A stretch of DNA of 64,000 nt from Phytohabitans sp036906915 (GCF_036906915.1 NZ_JBAKHX010000001.1:124001-188000), one strand, 5' to 3'; positions 1-7,894 are shown, counted from the stretch's first letter. The notes: a model not told the origin generated them from the sequence alone. Made by a program: numbers and translations.

Positions 1-76
1 CCGGGTGCTCGCCGTCGGCCTGCTGGTGATCATCGCCGTCGCCGTCGACCAGTGGATCAGGAAGGTACGCGCATGA
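1..76 (+). CDS. Sugar ABC transporter permease, C-terminal end (partial)
   Basis: Only the last 24 codons are inside the window, read from base 2 and ending in TGA at 74-76. They encode a hydrophobic stretch (LAVGLLVIIAVAVDQW) followed by a short basic tail, which is how RbsC/FrcB-type permeases of ribose-family importers end. The ATP-binding subunit starts 25 bases downstream on the same strand, which supports this reading. Most of the protein lies left of the window, so the substrate cannot be judged. Confidence 0.75.
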   Translation, partial: RVLAVGLLVIIAVAVDQWIRKVRA

Positions 77-101
77 GCGAGCGAATCAGGAGGCACCGCG
101 C

Positions 102-878
102 ATGAACCCCGTGCTTTCCGCGCGTGGCATGGTGAAGACGTTCGGGCGGGTGGTAGGGCTCGACGGTGTCGACCTCGACCTGTACCCAGGCGAGGTGCTG
201 GCCATCATCGGCGACAACGGCGCCGGCAAGTCCACGCTTATCAAGTGCCTGACCGGTGCGCTGGTGCCCGACACCGGGCAGATGTTCATCGACGGGCAGC
301 CGGTGCACTTCAAGCGCCCGCAGGACGCGCTCGACGCCGGCATCGAGACCGTGTACCAGACCCTCGCGGTGGCGCCCGCGCTCGACATCGCCAGCAACCT
401 GTACCTGGGACGGGAGCGGCGGCGCCCCGGCTTCCTCGGCAGCGTGCTGCGCATGATCGACAAGAAGGGTATGCGCCGCGACGCCGGCCAGGCCCTCGCC
501 GACCTCGGCATCGGCACCCTGCAAAACATGGCCCAGCCGGTCGAGACCCTCTCCGGCGGGCAGCGCCAGGCGATCTCGGTGGCGCGCGCGGCCGCGTTCG
601 GCAGCAAGATCATCGTACTGGACGAGCCGACGGCGGCGCTCGGCGTCAAGGAGTCCAACCAGGTGCTCAAGATGATCCAAGAGGTGCGCACGCGCGGCCT
701 GCCGGTCATCCTGATCAGCCACAACATGCCGCACGTGTTCGAGGTGGCCGACCGCATCCACATCCAGCGCCTGGGCCGGTGCGCCGGCGTGGTGACCCCG
801 AAGACGCACACGATGTCGGAAGCAGTCGCCATCATGACAGGCGCGACCACCCTCGCCGAGACCCCCGGGCGCGCCTAG
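102..878 (+). CDS. Ribose/fructose-type sugar ABC transporter ATP-binding protein (single-domain, FrcA-like)
   Basis: Energy-coupling ATPase of a carbohydrate importer, 258 residues. Walker A GDNGAGKST lies at 37-45, the LSGGQ signature at 150-154, Walker B IIVLDEPTAAL around 170-180 and the H-loop histidine (LISHNM) near 205. The half-size length and the C-terminal tail (VADRIHIQRLGR, then VAIMTGA) are typical of the FrcA group rather than the two-domain RbsA group. An AGGAGG ribosome site sits about 8 bases before the ATG at 102. It is the last gene of an operon whose permease ends at 76; the binding protein is presumably further left. Family assignment is firm; the exact sugar (fructose, ribose or other) is not visible. 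Confidence 0.93.
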   Translation: MNPVLSARGMVKTFGRVVGLDGVDLDLYPGEVLAIIGDNGAGKSTLIKCLTGALVPDTGQMFIDGQPVHFKRPQDALDAGIETVYQTLAVAPALDIASNLYLGRERRRPGFLGSVLRMIDKKGMRRDAGQALADLGIGTLQNMAQPVETLSGGQRQAISVARAAAFGSKIIVLDEPTAALGVKESNQVLKMIQEVRTRGLPVILISHNMPHVFEVADRIHIQRLGRCAGVVTPKTHTMSEAVAIMTGATTLAETPGRA

Positions 879-896
879 CGAGTAACACTGGGACGC

Positions 897-1715
897 ATGA
901 GCACCCGCATGCGTGACGCGATGCTGAGCCGGTTGGCAGAGCTACGGTACGAGCCGACCGAGAAACGGGTACGGGCGGTGCTTGGCGACCAGACGGTGGT
1001 CGACACCACCCGGGCGGTACTGGTGTGGGAGCCGCGCCGGGTGGTGCCGTCGTACGCCGTTCCGGTCGACGAGGTGCGCGCCGAACTTGTGGAGTCCACA
1101 TCGGATCGCCCCGACGACGGGCGACCCGTGCTGCACCCCGGCATCCCGTTCGCGGTCCATTCCACTCTGGGCGAGCCCTACGGCGTACGCCTAGACAAGC
1201 TGGACCGCGACGGGGCCGCCTTCCGGCCCGCGGACGCGGCCCTGGACGACCTGGTTGTGCTTGATTTCCAGGCGTTCGACGCCTGGTTCGAGGAGGACGA
1301 GCCGATCCACTCCCACCCGCGCGACCCCTACCACCGGGTGGACGTGCGGCCCAGCTCGCGGCACGTGCGCGTGGAGGTGGGCGGCGAGTTGCTCGCCGAG
1401 AGCACGCGACCGACCCTGGTCTTCGAGACCAGCCTGCCGACCCGCTTCTACCTGCCCCTCGAAGACGTCCGGGCCGAATTGCTGCCCAGCGACCGCGTCA
1501 CCTACTGCCCCTACAAGGGCCGGGCGACGTACTGGTCGACGGCCGCGCGCCCGCACCTACTGTGGACCTACCGCGAGCCGCTGCCCGATGCCGCCCTGCT
1601 GGCCGGGCTGGTGGCGTTCTTCGACGAGCTGGTCGACGTCACCGTCGACGGGGTGCCTCGACCGCGACCCGACACCGACTTCGCAAAGGCCATTGTGGAG
1701 GAGTCCGGCATGTGA
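897..1715 (+). CDS. DUF427 domain protein with two tandem DUF427 modules
   Basis: A 272-residue soluble protein made of two copies of the DUF427 fold. The first covers about residues 18-105 (VRAVLGDQTVVDTTRAVLVW) and the second about 148-245. The second carries the family hallmark TYCPYKGRATYWS, near residues 204-216; the matching segment of the first copy is degenerate. DUF427 proteins are common in actinobacteria and have no established biochemical role, so no function is proposed. The gene starts 18 bases after the ABC ATPase stop, on the same strand, with a weak GGGA upstream, so co-transcription is possible but not required. Confidence 0.88.
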   Translation: MSTRMRDAMLSRLAELRYEPTEKRVRAVLGDQTVVDTTRAVLVWEPRRVVPSYAVPVDEVRAELVESTSDRPDDGRPVLHPGIPFAVHSTLGEPYGVRLDKLDRDGAAFRPADAALDDLVVLDFQAFDAWFEEDEPIHSHPRDPYHRVDVRPSSRHVRVEVGGELLAESTRPTLVFETSLPTRFYLPLEDVRAELLPSDRVTYCPYKGRATYWSTAARPHLLWTYREPLPDAALLAGLVAFFDELVDVTVDGVPRPRPDTDFAKAIVEESGM

Positions 1716-1818
1716 GCGTGGGCGGCGCCCTTCGCGAGGTCGCACGGTCAGGTCAGCGACATTCACCGCGGGCATGTCGCGAGGCTTGCCCTCCGTAGCC
1801 TCTGGGAGACTGTCCGCC

Positions 1819-2613
1819 ATGAATCGGCGCCACGTCTGGGCACTGTCCGGCACCGCAGTCGTCCTCATCACCGCGATCGTCGCCGCCGCCAACCTGCGCG
1901 AGATCTACCTGTCACAGAAGGACTTCGTGATCGGTTCGCTGCTGTCGCTGGCGGGCTTCTGCTTCGGCAAGGCCGTCAACCGGACCGCCGAGGAGCGCGC
2001 CCAGTGGCTGCAGGAGAGCGGCGCCTCCGACGACCTGTCGAAGCTGGAGAGCAGCATCCATTCCACCACCGAGCGGCTGTCGGAGTTCTACTGGCGCCTG
2101 GACGACCGGCCGGACCTGCTGCGGGTGGCGGTCGACGACCTCAACAAGGCAACCGCCTACCTGTCCAGCCTGCGCCACGAGTTGGGCGCCACGGTCAACA
2201 GGCAGGAGTGGCAGATCCCCGCGACGGCCGAGGTGGCGCTCGACCGCATCCGCCGCGACCTGCACGAGGCGATCAACCGGTTGAACCGGACACGCGAACG
2301 CCTCGCACCGGCTCTCGCGGGCCCCGAGTACGAGAGGCTCTGGGATCTGTTCGACGTCCTGTCGACCGACCTGCTCAAGGCGAACCGGAACCTGGACGCC
2401 ACCCGCGGCGCGCATTTGCCGTTCCCGCCACAACTCCAGGTCGAGAACGCCGCCAATTACCTGAACGCCGCCTCGGAACGCGCCGACGAGTTCACCGCGC
2501 TCCTGACCGCCCGCGGCGTGGAGATGCCCGAGACGTTCCGCATCATGTGCCGCGACCTGCGGGGTGCGATCGACGGCCTGGGCATCGTCGACCTTTCCGC
2601 CCTCACGCGCTGA
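1819..2613 (+). CDS. Membrane-anchored coiled-coil hypothetical protein
   Basis: I do not recognise this 264-residue protein. It opens with one clear transmembrane segment (about residues 8-25, VWALSGTAVVLITAIVAAA) and a second weakly hydrophobic stretch (about 35-50, IGSLLSLAGFCFG). A long charged, helix-favouring region follows, rich in Glu, Arg and Leu with heptad-like spacing, suggesting a cytoplasmic coiled coil. The ATG at 1819 was chosen because it places the membrane anchor at the N terminus; an in-frame open stretch upstream has the composition of a shadow. It is the last gene before a palindromic repeat element and ends facing the convergent gene at 2808. Confidence 0.7.
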   Translation: MNRRHVWALSGTAVVLITAIVAAANLREIYLSQKDFVIGSLLSLAGFCFGKAVNRTAEERAQWLQESGASDDLSKLESSIHSTTERLSEFYWRLDDRPDLLRVAVDDLNKATAYLSSLRHELGATVNRQEWQIPATAEVALDRIRRDLHEAINRLNRTRERLAPALAGPEYERLWDLFDVLSTDLLKANRNLDATRGAHLPFPPQLQVENAANYLNAASERADEFTALLTARGVEMPETFRIMCRDLRGAIDGLGIVDLSALTR

Positions 2614-2662
2614 CGCCCCTGCCGCCGTCCCGTCCGAGGCGCGCCGCCGCGCCGCCGCCCCA

Positions 2663-2786
2663 GCGCCGCCGGGCCCTTGCGCCGCCGGGCCAATGCGCCG
2701 CCGATCAAGGGCAAATGCACGTGCTTTGATCTCCAATCCGCACGCATTTGCCCTTGATCAACGCAATCGCCCTTGATCGACGCACC
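2663..2786. repeat. Composite palindromic repeat element, copy 1
   Basis: A GC-rich tandem tract (16-base units at 2663-2678 and 2679-2694, plus a partial unit) leads directly into a perfect 16-base inverted repeat. The left arm GATCAAGGGCAAATGC is at 2703-2718 and its complement at 2744-2759, with a 25-base loop. A third TTGATC-containing block follows at 2768-2783. The same element, with longer arms, recurs at 49131-49212. It sits between convergent genes ending at 2613 and 2808 and may also stop transcription from both sides. Confidence 0.85.
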
Positions 2787-2807
2787 GCGCTGGGCGCGGG
2801 AGCGCCG

Positions 2808-4253
2808 TCAGCGCGTGGGCAGCACGCGGGCGATGCGGATGGACGTGTTGCCGCTGCCGGCGGCCGGGTAGGCGACGCTGCCGTCCGGGTACGCCTTGAA
2901 GGCCTGGTAGTTGTGGTCCTTGACGTTGATGGTGAGCTTGCCGCCCACGGCCTTTCCGCTACCCGCGTCGTAGACCTGTGCGGCCATCGAGGAGCCCGAC
3001 TGCCAAGCCAGCAGCATCCGGCCGGTGCCGTAGCTGACCAGGTGTGGATGGCTCGAACTGGCCGCTGTGGTGACGGTCTTGTCGGACGCGCCGGTGGTGA
3101 AGTGTTCGAGCCGCACCTTGCCGCCCTGGCTCCACGCGGTCCAGTAACCCTTGCTCTTGGCCAGCACGAGGTCACCGCCGAACAGGGTGCCATCGCACTT
3201 GCCGGCCGCGACGCTGCGGTACGGGTCGGGTTGAGCGATGCGGCACGCGTTGTCGGTGGCGCAGACCATCACGTAGTGCTTGGTGCGCGGATCCCAGACG
3301 ATGCGCGAAGTCCAACTGTGACTGCAGCCCACTTCGAAACTGTCGCGGTGCCCGGAAGCCAGCGAGCCGTTGGCGTTGACGACCTGCATCCGGTCGCCCT
3401 CGTGGATGTCGACGCAGTTGCCGTTCTTGACGGTGATGGCGACGCCGAAGTAGGCCGCGTAGGTCTTGCCGTCGCTCGCGAGCCGCCCGTGATGCTGGTA
3501 CCACCAGATGAACCGGGCGCCGTCGTCGTAACCCTGCCGGCTGCCGCTCAGGTTGGTGACCTGGCGCTCCCACACCTGCTTGCCCGAGTTGTCGAAGCGA
3601 ATCATGTGCATGGTGTTGCACGGGCTGGACGAGCCGCCACACAACGGCCCGTCGCCGCAGGTGCCCCGCCGGGTGAGCAGCACGACGCCGCCGCTGGCAT
3701 CGGCCTGTACGTCCTGCAGGTTGATCCCGGTGAAGCTGGTGGGCGTGCCGACGAGCTTGTCGTCGCAGTCGAGCTTGCCCAGGTACACTTTGCCGTTGGT
3801 GCCGAGCCACGCGAGCCAGGAGCCGCCGTCCGGCCTCGCCGCGATCGCCATGGGCAGCGGGTCGGTGTCGCCCTCCTGCCCGTAGCCGGTCACCCGCACT
3901 CCCACCTTCACCTCGGTGACCTTCGCGGCTGGGGCGGTCCCCGCCGGGCGGCCGCATTTGCCGACCGCCACCGCCGCTGTCGAGGTCGGGCTCGGTGTCG
4001 CGCTGGCCGCCGCCACGGGCGTGCCCGTCGGGGTCGCTCCCGGAATCGGCGCGCCACTACCGTCGGCACCGGAGGTCGCGCTCCTGCCGACCTGGCCGGC
4101 GGTGTCGCTCTTGGGAGCGGCCGCGGAGAGCGCGGCGGCGGTGCCCAGCGCCGTGGCGGCCGCGAGCCCGATGGCAACCGCGATGACGATGCGCCGCCGC
4201 ATCGGCGTGCGGCCCGCGCCCTGCCCCGGCGCGGATTCCGGCGTTTCACTCAT
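2808..4253 (-). CDS. Membrane-anchored/secreted protein with propeller-like repeats
   Basis: A 481-residue exported protein. Residues 1-18 are cytoplasmic, followed by an arginine cluster (MRRR) and a hydrophobic signal-anchor at about 22-46. An Ala/Thr/Pro/Ser-rich linker runs from about 48 to 100. The rest is extracytoplasmic, with repeated blade-like strands (GGSWLAWLGTNGKVYLG, DASGGVVLLTRRG, GSVAYPAAGSG) and several cysteines, suggesting a beta-propeller. No catalytic motif is recognised, so no function is proposed. A GAGG-containing ribosome site precedes the ATG, and the upstream 4254-4320 region is unusually AT-rich for this genome, consistent with a promoter. It ends convergently with the upstream gene across the palindromic element. 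Confidence 0.75.
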   Translation of the reverse strand: MSETPESAPGQGAGRTPMRRRIVIAVAIGLAAATALGTAAALSAAAPKSDTAGQVGRSATSGADGSGAPIPGATPTGTPVAAASATPSPTSTAAVAVGKCGRPAGTAPAAKVTEVKVGVRVTGYGQEGDTDPLPMAIAARPDGGSWLAWLGTNGKVYLGKLDCDDKLVGTPTSFTGINLQDVQADASGGVVLLTRRGTCGDGPLCGGSSSPCNTMHMIRFDNSGKQVWERQVTNLSGSRQGYDDGARFIWWYQHHGRLASDGKTYAAYFGVAITVKNGNCVDIHEGDRMQVVNANGSLASGHRDSFEVGCSHSWTSRIVWDPRTKHYVMVCATDNACRIAQPDPYRSVAAGKCDGTLFGGDLVLAKSKGYWTAWSQGGKVRLEHFTTGASDKTVTTAASSSHPHLVSYGTGRMLLAWQSGSSMAAQVYDAGSGKAVGGKLTINVKDHNYQAFKAYPDGSVAYPAAGSGNTSIRIARVLPTR

Positions 4254-4470
4254 GCCTTTTGCCTCTTTATTAAATCCACGTTATGGAAAGCTTAGATTCA
4301 TCACTGCGAATGCAAGCGCATTCCCGCCCGAGGACTTTACAGACTCCGCGTCGCAGGTCAACCCGGTGCCCACCGGTCAGGGCCCGCGAATGTTGAGGTT
4401 CTCGCCTGAGTCATCGGCCCGTTACCCGAGCGGCGATGCGCCGAGTACCGCGCGGCCGTAACCTGCGAGA

Positions 4471-4737
4471 ATGGCGGGCCCTCGACGGTGGACCCTCGCC
4501 CTGGTCGTGCCCCTCCTCGCCAGCGGGTGCGGTCGCGACGTCCAGGAGCCAGAGCCATCCCCCACGCCCGGCCAAGCGGCGCGCGCCGACCTCGCGCTGA
4601 CCCGGCGCCTCACGGGCCGACAAGCCCGGCTGCTCCGCGGCGGTCGGGGTGGACGGTCAGGTGGTGTGGACCGGCGCGCGCGGCGTCGCCGAAGTCCAAG
4701 GTTCAGGAAGCCGACGACGTGTACTACCGGTAGCAAA
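4471..4737 (+). pseudogene. Decayed beta-lactamase-family (class C / serine hydrolase) lipoprotein, N-terminal fragment
   Basis: From the ATG at 4471 the frame encodes a lipoprotein signal (MAGPRRWTLALVVPLLASGC, lipobox LASGC) and the start of a mature region. Around 4610-4625 the sense shifts to another frame, which reads DKPGCSAAVGVDGQVVWTGA. That resembles the first strands of class C beta-lactamase-family hydrolases (penicillin-binding-protein-like). The reading then breaks off before the catalytic SxxK motif. Signal peptide and homology therefore lie in different frames and the catalytic domain is absent, so this is a truncated, frameshifted remnant. Homology is judged by eye from a short segment. 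Confidence 0.55.
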
Positions 4738-4849
4738 CTCCGTTGCGCGCACGGTTTCGCTGCTGTCTACTGTGACCATGTCGCGACAAGCATCATCGAG
4801 AGCCTATACGGGCCGGTGGCGAGCGTAGCGCGTTCTCGACAGCGCGCTC

Positions 4850-4890
4850 ACGCCGCCCACCCTGCTCGGGACGGGCGGCGTCTTTTCTTC
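4850..4890 (+). terminator. Strong intrinsic terminator between the lipoprotein remnant and rtcB
   Basis: A 9-bp stem (4850-4858 with 4873-4881) extended by an inner CCC/GGG pair (4860-4862 with 4868-4870) is followed by the pyrimidine run TCTTTTCTTC. It reads rightward and ends about 50 bases before the rtcB start. The only upstream rightward sequence is the decayed lipoprotein gene, so it may terminate that transcript or end a small RNA or attenuated leader of rtcB. Confidence 0.75.
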
Positions 4891-4942
4891 TCCACAACAC
4901 TTTCCACAGTGGAATCCTGCTGCGCCCTGGAGAGGCATAACC

Positions 4943-6142
4943 ATGGGATACGAACTGCTCGCGGGCACCAAGGCACCCGTCCGGGTCTGGACCGACCCGT
5001 ACGGCATCGAGCCTCAGGCGGCCCAGCAGCTGCGCAACATCGGCCAGTTGCCGTGGGTCGAAGGGGTCGCGGTCATGCCCGACGTCCACTTCGGAAAGGG
5101 CGCGACGGTTGGTTCGGTCATCGCCATGCGGCAGGCCGTCTCGCCCGCGGCCGTCGGGGTCGACATCGGCTGCGGCATGTCCGCGGTCCGCACCTCCCTG
5201 ACCGCCGCCGACCTGCCGGACGACCTCGGCCCGCTGCGCACCGCGATCGAGGCGACCATCCCGGTCGGCTTCGCGCAGCGCGACCGCGAGGTCGACCCGC
5301 GCCGGGTGCGAGACCTCGACCAGAAGGGCTGGGACTGGTTCTGGCGGGGCTTCGGCACGCTGCACGACGGTGTGAACGGCCTGGAGAGCCGGGCACACAA
5401 CCAGATGGGCACGCTCGGCGGCGGAAACCACTTCATCGAGGTGTGCGTCGAGCAGGGCGGTCCAGACGACGGGCAGGTGTGGTTGATGCTGCACTCCGGC
5501 TCGCGGAACATCGGCAAGGAACTCGCCGAGCGGCACATGGCTGTCGCCCGCAAGCTGCCGCACAACACCGGCCTGCCCGACCGCGACCTGGCCGTGTTCC
5601 TGGCCGGCACGCCGGAGATGGAGGCGTACCGCCGGGACCTGTGGTGGGCCCAGGAGTACGCGCGCCGCAACCGGGCGGTCATGATGGCGCTGCTGTGCGA
5701 TGTCGTACGGCAGCACCTGCCGCACGTCGCGTACGGCGAGCCGATCTCCTGCCACCACAACTACGTCGCCGAGGAGACCTATGGTGGCGTGGAGGTGCTG
5801 GTGACCCGCAAGGGCGCGATCCGGGCGGGCAAGGGCGACCTCGGCATCATCCCGGGCTCGATGGGCACCGGCTCGTACATCGTGCGCGGCCGGGGCAACA
5901 CCGAGGCGTACTGCTCGGCGTCGCACGGCGCGGGGCGGCGGATGTCGCGGGCGAAGGCGAAGCGCACGTTCACGGCCGACGACCTGGTGGCGCAGACCGC
6001 CGGCGTCGAGTGCCGCAAGGACGCTGGTGTGGTCGACGAGATCCCCGGCGCCTACAAGGACATCGGCGAGGTGATGAAGCAGCAGGAGGACCTGGTCGAG
6101 GTGGTCGCTCACCTCAAGCAGGTCGTCTGCGTGAAGGGATGA
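4943..6142 (+). CDS. rtcB: RNA-splicing ligase RtcB
   Basis: GTP- and Mn-dependent ligase that joins RNA 2',3'-cyclic phosphate (or 3'-phosphate) ends to 5'-OH ends. The 399-residue protein carries the full RtcB signature set: MPDVHFGKG, the metal cysteine in GVDIGCGM, HNQMGTLGGGNHFIEV, LHSGSRNIGKE, CHHNYV, PGSMGTGSYIV and SHGAGR (the guanylylated histidine loop). Length and start fit the short actinobacterial RtcB group, and a GGAGAGG site lies about 7 bases before the ATG. It stands alone, with no archease or RtcA beside it, and converges with the FMN reductase gene. The strong terminator just upstream makes an RNA-based leader worth considering. Confidence 0.97.
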   Translation: MGYELLAGTKAPVRVWTDPYGIEPQAAQQLRNIGQLPWVEGVAVMPDVHFGKGATVGSVIAMRQAVSPAAVGVDIGCGMSAVRTSLTAADLPDDLGPLRTAIEATIPVGFAQRDREVDPRRVRDLDQKGWDWFWRGFGTLHDGVNGLESRAHNQMGTLGGGNHFIEVCVEQGGPDDGQVWLMLHSGSRNIGKELAERHMAVARKLPHNTGLPDRDLAVFLAGTPEMEAYRRDLWWAQEYARRNRAVMMALLCDVVRQHLPHVAYGEPISCHHNYVAEETYGGVEVLVTRKGAIRAGKGDLGIIPGSMGTGSYIVRGRGNTEAYCSASHGAGRRMSRAKAKRTFTADDLVAQTAGVECRKDAGVVDEIPGAYKDIGEVMKQQEDLVEVVAHLKQVVCVKG

Positions 6143-6169
6143 CCAGCGACGAGGGCGTGAGGGCGGTTC

Positions 6170-6736
6170 CTACGCCGGCACCCGTACCGTCGCGAAAGCG
6201 GCGGTAAGGCGTTGGAGTTCGTCGAGCATGGCCACAGCGGTGGAGTGCATGCCGGCGGTCGGCTGGAGCTGGCCGTCGGCGTCGACCGCTTGGCGTAGCG
6301 GGATGCTGACGGCCTCGGTGACCGGCATCATCTTGAGCGTGGTCACCACCTGCTTGATCATCTGTACCGCGCGGAGGCCGGCTGAGGTCATGCCGTAGCT
6401 GACGAAGGCGACCGGCTTGTACTGCCATTCGTGGTACAGGTAGTCGATCGCGTTCTTCAACGGCGCGCTGAACCCGAAGTTGTATTCGGGCATGACGAAG
6501 ACGAACGCGTCCGCCTCGGCGATCGTCGCGCTCCACCGGCGGGTGTGCTCGTGCAGGTAGCGACCCTCGGAAGGGTGGTGCGGCTCGTCGAGGAAGGGCA
6601 GGTTGATCTCGGCGAGGTCGGCGACGGACACGTCGAAACCGCTGTGGTCGCGGGCGATGCCGGTGAACCAGTCGGCCACGCGGCCGCCGATCCGGCCGGG
6701 GCGGGTGCTGGCGATGATGACGGTCAGGCGGGGCAT
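6170..6736 (-). CDS. NADPH-dependent FMN reductase-family flavoprotein
   Basis: A 188-residue flavodoxin-fold oxidoreductase of the NAD(P)H:FMN/quinone reductase family. It shows the N-terminal flavin-phosphate loop (IIASTRPGRIGGRVADW, residues 7-23), the central FVMPEYNFGFSAPLKNAIDYL block that binds the isoalloxazine ring, and the VSYGMTSAGLRAVQ segment. The start at 6736 is the first methionine before the conserved PRLTVIIAS strand and overlaps the stop of the upstream membrane-protein gene by 13 bases, so the two are translationally coupled. With the divergent MarR gene it suggests a quinone or electrophile stress response, which is inferred from context. Confidence 0.92.
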   Translation of the reverse strand: MPRLTVIIASTRPGRIGGRVADWFTGIARDHSGFDVSVADLAEINLPFLDEPHHPSEGRYLHEHTRRWSATIAEADAFVFVMPEYNFGFSAPLKNAIDYLYHEWQYKPVAFVSYGMTSAGLRAVQMIKQVVTTLKMMPVTEAVSIPLRQAVDADGQLQPTAGMHSTAVAMLDELQRLTAAFATVRVPA

Positions 6737-7344
6737 GGTTGGCCTACTTCCGGCTTGCGGGCGGACGGGACGGTGAGCTTCGGGATGAGGTAGTGGACGA
6801 GCGGCCCGATCGCGATCGCGTACGCGAGCGTGCCGACGCCGACGGAGCCGCCGAGTAGCCAGCCGACTCCGAGCACGGCGACCTCGATGCAGGTGCGCAT
6901 CACGCGGATCGAGTGCCCGCGCGCGGCGAGGCCGGTCATGAGGCCGTCGCGCGGTCCAGGGCCGAGCCCGGCGCCCACGTACAGGCCGGTGGCGACGCCG
7001 TTGAGCAGGATCGCCCCGGCGAGCAGCCCGGCGCGGACGACGAGGGCGTCCGGTCGGGGTGTGACGGCGAGCGTGGCATCGGCGGCGAGCCCGACGACGA
7101 TGACGTTGGCGACGGTGCCGATGCCAGGGCGCTGCCGCAGCGGCCACCACAGCAGCAGGACGAGGACGGCGACGCCGTTGACGACCCAGCCGAACGGCAG
7201 GCCGGTGCGCTCGACGATCCCCTGGTGCAGCACGTCCCACGAGGCGAGGCCCAGGTCGGCTCGGATCATGAGCGCGACGCTGATCCCGAACAGGACCAGC
7301 CCTATATGCAGGTTGAGCAGGCGCCGGACCAGGTTCGTTGACAT
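6724..7344 (-). CDS. YczE/YitT-like integral membrane protein
   Basis: A 206-residue protein with about five to six transmembrane segments. It begins NLHIGLVLFGISVALMIRADLGLASWDVLHQGI, the hallmark of the YczE/YyaS membrane family (RADLG.SPWDV-type motif), and has the internal GAGLGPGPRDGLMTGLA motif. The ATG at 7344 matches the family N terminus; an upstream in-frame extension has no family similarity. The start codon lies inside a perfect inverted repeat shared with the divergent MarR gene, so MarR binding would block both promoter and start. It is the first gene of a two-gene operon with the FMN reductase. The transported substrate, if any, is unknown. Confidence 0.88.
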   Translation of the reverse strand: MSTNLVRRLLNLHIGLVLFGISVALMIRADLGLASWDVLHQGIVERTGLPFGWVVNGVAVLVLLLWWPLRQRPGIGTVANVIVVGLAADATLAVTPRPDALVVRAGLLAGAILLNGVATGLYVGAGLGPGPRDGLMTGLAARGHSIRVMRTCIEVAVLGVGWLLGGSVGVGTLAYAIAIGPLVHYLIPKLTVPSARKPEVGQPCPA

Positions 7345-7380
7345 ATCACCAACATAGGTCGAGGTTGGTGATATGTCAAC
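7337..7380. promoter_or_regulatory. MarR operator: perfect 17-bp inverted repeat in divergent promoter
   Basis: Arms GTTGACATATCACCAAC (7337-7353) and its exact complement (7364-7380) are separated by 10 bases. The left arm covers the start codon of the YczE gene and the right arm ends 20 bases before the GTG of the MarR gene. Position and symmetry fit an autoregulatory MarR operator controlling both directions. Each arm contains TTGACA, so promoter elements may be embedded in the operator. Confidence 0.8.
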
Positions 7381-7400
7381 ATCGCGGTACGCTGAACCCC

Positions 7401-7856
7401 GTGAACGAACCCCGCTGGCTCGACGAGCGGGAGGAGCGGGCATGGCGCGGCTACCGGCGCATGCGCGCCCTCCTCGACCTGCAACTCGCCCGCGACCTCA
7501 TGCGCGACAGTGGACTGTCCGAAGCGGACTATGACGTGCTGTCCAGCGTGTCGGAGGCCGAAGGGCAGCGGCTGCGCCTGACGGAGCTGGCCGGGCACAT
7601 GCTGTGGTCCAAGAGTCGCCTCTCCCACCAGATCACCCGGATGCAGCAGCGCGGGCTGGTCGTCCGCGAGGAGTGCGCCGACGACGCGCGCGGCTCGGTC
7701 ATCGCGCTCACCCACGAGGGGGTCCGCGCCATCGAGCAGGCCGCTCCGAAGCATGTGGCCTCCGTGCGGCGCCACCTGATCGACGTGCTCACCGACGACG
7801 AGGTGGCAGCGCTGGACGCGTTGACCGACCGGGTGGTCAAGCGCCTCACGCGGTGA
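7401..7856 (+). CDS. MarR-family transcriptional regulator
   Basis: A 151-residue winged-helix repressor. The recognition region reads LTELAGHMLWSKSRLSHQITRMQQRGLV (about residues 60-87) and the wing is ECADDARGSVIALTHEG, both typical of MarR. The GTG at 7401 is preferred: upstream in-frame codons run through the operator palindrome and lack family similarity. It diverges from the YczE/FMN-reductase pair across the inverted repeat and presumably represses both directions until a small ligand or oxidant releases it. A perfect hairpin follows the stop codon. Confidence 0.93.
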   Translation: MNEPRWLDEREERAWRGYRRMRALLDLQLARDLMRDSGLSEADYDVLSSVSEAEGQRLRLTELAGHMLWSKSRLSHQITRMQQRGLVVREECADDARGSVIALTHEGVRAIEQAAPKHVASVRRHLIDVLTDDEVAALDALTDRVVKRLTR

Positions 7857-7862
7857 CGATCG

Positions 7863-7894
7863 CCCGGCTCCCTCCCCCTCGGGAGGGAGCCGGG
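7863..7894 (+). terminator. Perfect 14-bp hairpin after the MarR gene
   Basis: Arms 7863-7876 (CCCGGCTCCCTCCC) and 7881-7894 pair perfectly around a 4-base loop, 7 bases after the MarR stop. There is no uridine run, so it is either an actinobacterial-type terminator without a U-tract or an mRNA-stabilising stem. It separates the MarR gene from the prenyltransferase gene. Confidence 0.65.

Noticed and set aside
2748..4295. Long open frame on the + strand opposite the propeller-like protein gene
   Set aside because: Composition is Arg/Ala/Gly/Val-rich without motifs; it mirrors the codon bias of the real minus-strand gene, as do many other antisense frames in this high-GC DNA.
4826..4847. T-arm-like hairpin suggesting a tRNA before rtcB
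   Set aside because: The loop does not match the TTCRANYC consensus, and no acceptor stem, D-arm or anticodon arm can be built around it.
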